Source: Candidatus Protochlamydia phocaeensis (lineage in GTDB: Bacteria > Chlamydiota > Chlamydiia > Chlamydiales > Parachlamydiaceae). Taken from it: a stretch of DNA of 64,000 bases. Of the stretch, positions 60,066 through 64,000 are shown in pieces. The stretch spans positions 62,001 through 126,000 of the forward strand of contig NZ_FCNU01000007.1 of assembly GCF_001545115.1 (NCBI RefSeq), in the 5' to 3' direction. The translations under genes were made by a program, and so were the position numbers. The notes under the pieces were generated by a model. The model did not search any database, was not told the origin of the DNA, and was given only the letters and a program-made list of their open reading frames with translations. Position 1 is the first letter of the stretch, and each line of letters starts with the position of its first letter.

Positions 60066-62696
60066 ATGGCGCGAAAAACTAAAGTTGCAAAAAAAGATAC
60101 AAAAGAGACTCGCCAGCCCATTCCCTGGACGACTACAGAAACGCGTGGGTTCCTTATCCTTTCCTTCGCCGTTATTCTGCTTCTAAGCCTAATGAGCTTT
60201 GCCATTGCTCCCGACTCTAAAAATTTGCTTGGACTCATGGGGCACACCCTGGGATGGGCCTTCCATGCTTTTTTTGGCCTATCCAGCTATTTGATCGTGC
60301 TTTATATCGGTTGGATCGGATGGCGCTTGCTGTTCAGCAAACCCCTGCATTTTTTATGGCTTAAAAATATTTATGTCGGCGTCTGCATTCTTTCTACCTG
60401 CATGCTCCTCAGCGTGATCGAAAGCGACTCTCCCAGCATCGCACAGGCATTAGGCGACACGTTCTATCCGGGCCTTTGGCTAAAAAAGCAGCGCTACCAT
60501 CTAGGCGGAGCCTTTTTCTTTTACCTCTATCATGATCTGCCGGCTTTCAACTTCAATCATATCTTCAATACTGTGGGCGTCGCCTTAATTTTTTCAAGCA
60601 CGTTGATTGCTAGCCTGCTGTTTCTATTCAAAATTCGCCTTCTCCACGTCTGCCAATGCTTAATTGAGTTTGTGAAGAAGGAGATAGCCGCCAAGCGCGC
60701 CCGTGCGGCCGAAGCGGCTGCACTGCGCGAGGCTGCCGCCAAAGAAGAGAAGAAGGAAAATAAAGAAGACAAAAAGACGGCTAAAGAGGAGGATAAGAAG
60801 GCCGCTTCTTCCTCGACCGCTGCTTCCGAGGAGCCGGATAGTGATTTTTTGCGCTTTGTCAAATTGCGCATCCCTACGACTACCCTTCAAGAAGGAGCCT
60901 CGAAAGCAGGCCCGCTCTCCCCTGTTCCCCCTGATCTTTTGGCCATTCAGCCGGAGAAAAACCTAAAAGTCCGCCCTTCCGTCTCCCGCAAAGAGCAGTT
61001 TGATGACATTGTCGATCCTGACTTATTCGAAGAAACGCTCCCTCCACAGCGCCCCAAGAAACGCGATCCTCTTTTGGAGGCCATTGAGGAACCAGAAGGA
61101 CGTGAAGCATTCAAAAAAGCGGATCCCTCAAAGGACAACAGTCCGGATGGCAAAGCACGCCGTAGAGAGGCAGCTTTGGCAGCCCAAAGCGTTTATAATG
61201 GAGACTTTACCAATTATAACCTCCCCGCTCCTAATCTCTTGAGCAATCCCAAGAAAGTCGACCAGTCTACTCTAAAGAGGGATTTAAAGCGCCAGGCCGA
61301 AGTATTGGAGGAAACCCTTCTTAGCTTTGGCATCGAAGCGAAAGTCGGTCAGATCAACTGCGGGCCGACGATTACTTCTTTTGAAGTGCATCCAGCGATC
61401 GGCGTCAAAGTGCAAAAAATCAAGACGCTTGACAATGACATTGCCTTAAACATGGAAGCCAAGTCCATCCGGATTATTGCCCCTATTCCCGGAAAGGCTG
61501 CGGTGGGAATTGAAGTCCCCAATCCTCAACCTCAAGAAGTTGGCTTTAAAGATATGCTGATGGCCTATCAACAAGGCTCTCAGAAATTCCATATCCCTAT
61601 TCTTTTGGGCAAAGCGGTTAATGGCGATTACGTCATGAGCGATTTGGCCAAGATGCCCCATTGCATCATTGCAGGGGCAACAGGTTCAGGTAAATCCGTC
61701 TGCATCAATACAATTGTGATGTCGATTGTCCTGAATGCTAAGCCCGATCAAATTAAAATGATCATGGTCGACCCCAAGAAGGTGGAATTGACTCCTTATA
61801 CCCGCCTTCCCCACATGCTGGCTCCCGTCATTACAGAGCCTCAAGGGGCAGCTGCAGCGCTCAGCTGGTTGGTCAAAGAAATGGAGAGCCGTTATGAAAT
61901 TCTCAAGCTGGTCGGGGTGCGCAATATTGACACTTTCAATAAGCGTACGGTGAATGCTGAATTTGAAGCAACTTTGGGAAAGGAGATCCCTTCCAGCATG
62001 CCTTACATCGTAGGCATTATTGACGAGCTGGCGGACCTGATGATGGTGGCCAGCCAAGATATCGAAACACCGATCGCCCGCATTGCGCAAATGGCGCGCG
62101 CTGTCGGCATCCACCTGATCTTGGCAACACAAAGACCCTCTAGAGAAGTCATTACGGGATTGATTAAGGCGAATTTCCCGACACGCATTTCATTTAAAGT
62201 TGCCAGCCGTGTGAACAGTCAAATTGTTTTGGATGAAACCGGAGCGGAGTCTTTGCTGGGCAATGGCGACATGTTGTTCCTGCCTCCCGGCTCTTCACAT
62301 TTAGTGCGCGCACAGGGAGCCTTTGTCCGCGATGAAGACATTCAGGCAGTGGTCGATCACATCTGCCAGCAGTCCCCTCCCAATTATGTCATTCAATCAT
62401 TCGATAACTTTAATGGCCTTGACGGACTGCCTGGCTTGGGAGATGAAGAAATTGAATTGGACAGCCTGTACGATCAAGCGAAAGATATTGTCTTGAGCAC
62501 GGGAAATGCGTCGACAACGTTTCTTCAGCGCAAACTCAAAATTGGCTATGCGCGGGCAGCCAGCCTGATGGATCAGCTTGAAATGCAAGGAATTGTCGGA
62601 CCAGCCGAAGGAAGCAAGCCACGCAAAGTATTTGCAGGCAAAGCCAACAGTGCAGCCGAGAACGATCTGTCTGACGAAGAGGCCTTATTGGAATAG
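60066..62696 (+). CDS. ftsK: DNA translocase FtsK
   Basis: The 876-residue protein has four N-terminal membrane segments (about 24-190), a charged Ala/Lys/Glu linker and the motor domain with Walker A GATGSGKSV (about 536) and a Walker B IIDELADLMM. The C-terminal gamma domain (about 808-860) recognises KOPS-like sites. It moves chromosome ends through the closing septum. In chlamydiae, which lack FtsZ, it is a key division protein. Confidence 0.96.
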   Translation: MARKTKVAKKDTKETRQPIPWTTTETRGFLILSFAVILLLSLMSFAIAPDSKNLLGLMGHTLGWAFHAFFGLSSYLIVLYIGWIGWRLLFSKPLHFLWLKNIYVGVCILSTCMLLSVIESDSPSIAQALGDTFYPGLWLKKQRYHLGGAFFFYLYHDLPAFNFNHIFNTVGVALIFSSTLIASLLFLFKIRLLHVCQCLIEFVKKEIAAKRARAAEAAALREAAAKEEKKENKEDKKTAKEEDKKAASSSTAASEEPDSDFLRFVKLRIPTTTLQEGASKAGPLSPVPPDLLAIQPEKNLKVRPSVSRKEQFDDIVDPDLFEETLPPQRPKKRDPLLEAIEEPEGREAFKKADPSKDNSPDGKARRREAALAAQSVYNGDFTNYNLPAPNLLSNPKKVDQSTLKRDLKRQAEVLEETLLSFGIEAKVGQINCGPTITSFEVHPAIGVKVQKIKTLDNDIALNMEAKSIRIIAPIPGKAAVGIEVPNPQPQEVGFKDMLMAYQQGSQKFHIPILLGKAVNGDYVMSDLAKMPHCIIAGATGSGKSVCINTIVMSIVLNAKPDQIKMIMVDPKKVELTPYTRLPHMLAPVITEPQGAAAALSWLVKEMESRYEILKLVGVRNIDTFNKRTVNAEFEATLGKEIPSSMPYIVGIIDELADLMMVASQDIETPIARIAQMARAVGIHLILATQRPSREVITGLIKANFPTRISFKVASRVNSQIVLDETGAESLLGNGDMLFLPPGSSHLVRAQGAFVRDEDIQAVVDHICQQSPPNYVIQSFDNFNGLDGLPGLGDEEIELDSLYDQAKDIVLSTGNASTTFLQRKLKIGYARAASLMDQLEMQGIVGPAEGSKPRKVFAGKANSAAENDLSDEEALLE

Positions 62697-62816
62697 GCGG
62701 AAAGAGCCTTTGATAAATTTTCTCTATTCAGGCTTTAAATGTTGGTTATCGGATCAATCAGTCAATTAAAGATTTGCTCAGCAGCTCCGCTGCTGGCATA
62801 TGAACCCGGAGGGAAT

Positions 62817-63050
62817 ATGCAACCGGAGAAGCGAATGCAAGAACAAGCCGGGCGCCTTAAATTCATGGGATGGATTTTTATTGGATTGGCGCTTTTTTGC
62901 AGCACATGTGCTTATTTCATTCCCACCAATGAAGCCATTTTTTTGTTGTCTTCCAGAAATAAAGAAGGCGTCTACGTTCTTTCAGGGTTCTTTTTTTTCC
63001 TGGGACTCTATTGCTTGGGAGCTATTTGGAGAAGGCGGCACTTTTTTTAA
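62817..63050 (+). CDS. Small membrane protein, 77 aa
   Basis: Two hydrophobic segments (about 17-34 and 50-67) define a two-pass membrane protein with a basic N-terminus. I start at the ATG at 62817, because GGAGGG lies 3 nt upstream. Its last 69 nt overlap the end of the convergent gene. Function unknown. Confidence 0.55.
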   Translation: MQPEKRMQEQAGRLKFMGWIFIGLALFCSTCAYFIPTNEAIFLLSSRNKEGVYVLSGFFFFLGLYCLGAIWRRRHFF

Positions 63051-63422
63051 AATAGAAGGATGGTGGTTGAAATCGATCCACCCTTCCACTTCTTCTTCAC
63101 GCAAGCGGCTGAGTTCAAATTGAATGAGACCGTGGCTTGCATTGAGATTCTGAATGAATTCTTGGTTAAGGAACTGGAATCGCTGCAACTGGTCATGAAA
63201 ATGATGATGAGTAGCGGCATCCATGAGATTGGGGTAGTTTTCTTGAATCAACGTATCTACTTTTTCCAGTTCCTTTAAAAGGTCTTGCTGATGGGCCTGC
63301 AAAGGAGCGAGTTCCTCCTCTGAAATCACCTGTCTTGAAACATCTCTTAATTTAGTCGCCGTCTGAATAAGCTCTTCGAAGAGCTGTTTCATTTGATTAA
63401 TGTACTGCGCGAGACGTTCCAT
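62982..63422 (-). CDS. Coiled-coil protein of unknown function, 146 aa
   Basis: The protein is almost entirely helical, with heptad-like Leu/Gln/Glu patterns and a Pro/Ser-rich C-terminus. The size and helical make-up recall FlgN or type III chaperones, but no specific motif confirms this. It overlaps a small membrane-protein gene by 69 nt in convergent orientation. Confidence 0.6.
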   Translation of the reverse strand: MERLAQYINQMKQLFEELIQTATKLRDVSRQVISEEELAPLQAHQQDLLKELEKVDTLIQENYPNLMDAATHHHFHDQLQRFQFLNQEFIQNLNASHGLIQFELSRLREEEVEGWIDFNHHPSILKKVPPSPNSSQAIESQEKKEP

Positions 63423-63570
63423 GCTTGGTTGATCCTTTTTCTGCAGGTCAATAAAAAATTTTTATTTATCAAATTCATTCTGAGAAATATTGAGTTTCTG
63501 GTCAATCTTTTGCTGATTTCCCTTTATGCGAAAGGAAAAAGGCAAGCATGGCTTTTCTTTAGATAAACTT

Positions 63571-64000
63571 TTACGCTTTCTCCGGAAAAGTCGAATGGAT
63601 GCGCTGCATAATCGAATGAATGGCCAAGAGACGGAAATCCTCTCCTTTGTTTAATCTTTTATGCGTTTTCTCCCATTTACTCGAGTAGGCAAAATACGTC
63701 TGCTTCAAAGCGTTCAAGGGATAATCCTTTACGCTATTTTCAAAATGCGGAAAGCTTAGCCAAACACGTCCTTTTCCCACTTTTACCTCAACGGCCGCTA
63801 TTGACTTCTCCTGCGCCAGTCCTTGATAACTTGCCAAGACTTCATAAGGATAAACAGGATTTTTATCGGGCTCAAAATATCCGCCGCCAGCTAAGACCAC
63901 ATAACCGGTGTTCTTCTCATTTTCCAAATCTTTCATTTGAACTTTGACTGCTTCAACAATTGGATGAGAAAAAGGCGAATCGATTAATGGCCCGATTCCT
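63571..64000 (-). CDS. BPL_N-like amidotransferase protein, partial
   Basis: The frame is open to the end of the window, so the N-terminus is outside. The visible 143 residues begin IGPLIDSPFSHPIV, contain YVVLAGGGYFEPD, a segment analogous to the FYNGGCYF of the gene at 34400, and end with GKGRVWLSFPHFEN. This is the C-terminal part of a BPL_N-type glutamine-amidotransferase-like protein. The nucleophile Cys would be in the missing part. Confidence 0.7.
   Translation of the reverse strand, partial: GIGPLIDSPFSHPIVEAVKVQMKDLENEKNTGYVVLAGGGYFEPDKNPVYPYEVLASYQGLAQEKSIAAVEVKVGKGRVWLSFPHFENSVKDYPLNALKQTYFAYSSKWEKTHKRLNKGEDFRLLAIHSIMQRIHSTFPEKA

Noticed and set aside
1-64000. CRISPR array or cas genes
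   Set aside because: No set of regularly spaced direct repeats of 25-40 bp and no Cas-like protein was seen.

Overview
The window looks like the chromosome of an environmental chlamydia, most likely a Parachlamydiaceae member of the Protochlamydia/Parachlamydia type. The evidence is gene order and gene forms: dnaX, ybaB, the ptsI/ptsH/hprK cluster and comEC lie together as in Chlamydiaceae. LepB is the long chlamydial form with a large central insertion. IleRS is a 1036-residue protein of the eukaryote-like type, and ComEC is short and lacks the metallo-beta-lactamase domain. The genus is inference; no rRNA or other decisive marker is present.

Region 1 (1-10.2 kb) is an AT-rich integrated element. 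Its right edge is a tRNA gene with anticodon CAT (10233-10304). Going left from the tRNA come a tyrosine integrase, an unknown 360-residue protein, a small excisionase-like protein, a DUF3987 protein, a CHC2/Toprim primase and a zinc-ribbon protein. A cluster of TTGCTAA/TTAGCAA repeats between primase and DUF3987 is a candidate origin. The left part carries an XRE regulator with a perfect operator-like palindrome, a ribbon-helix-helix protein, a membrane coiled-coil protein and small exported proteins of unknown function. The left end of the element is outside the window.

Region 2 (10.3-26.5 kb) is mostly host backbone: an S10 peptidase, a DUF167 protein, the NAD salvage pair pncB-pncA, lepB, an orphan YefM-type antitoxin, ileS, a large protein-kinase-domain protein and several chlamydial unknowns.

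Region 3 (26.5-32.0 kb) is the tmRNA gene followed by two stacked insertions, delimited by three copies of the tmRNA 3' end. The first insertion (about 4.4 kb) holds an unknown protein, a MepB-YjdF pair, an AbiE toxin-antitoxin operon with two matched operators and a broken S66/MccF-like peptidase gene. The second (about 0.5 kb) holds a PhnA/YjdM-like gene. No integrase is present here, but the left edge shares a decamer with the integrase end of region 1.

Region 4 (32-64 kb) is host backbone again: DUF2000, an exported GNAT protein, a BPL_N amidotransferase, an FAD monooxygenase, PhoH, SH3/DUF455, ComM, RmuC, DnaX, a small paralogous family (three intact genes plus one truncated), YbaB, the regulatory PTS branch (PtsI, HPr, HprK) with an SMI1/KNR4 protein, ComEC, tRNA-His, UppP and FtsK. 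The window ends inside a second BPL_N-like gene.
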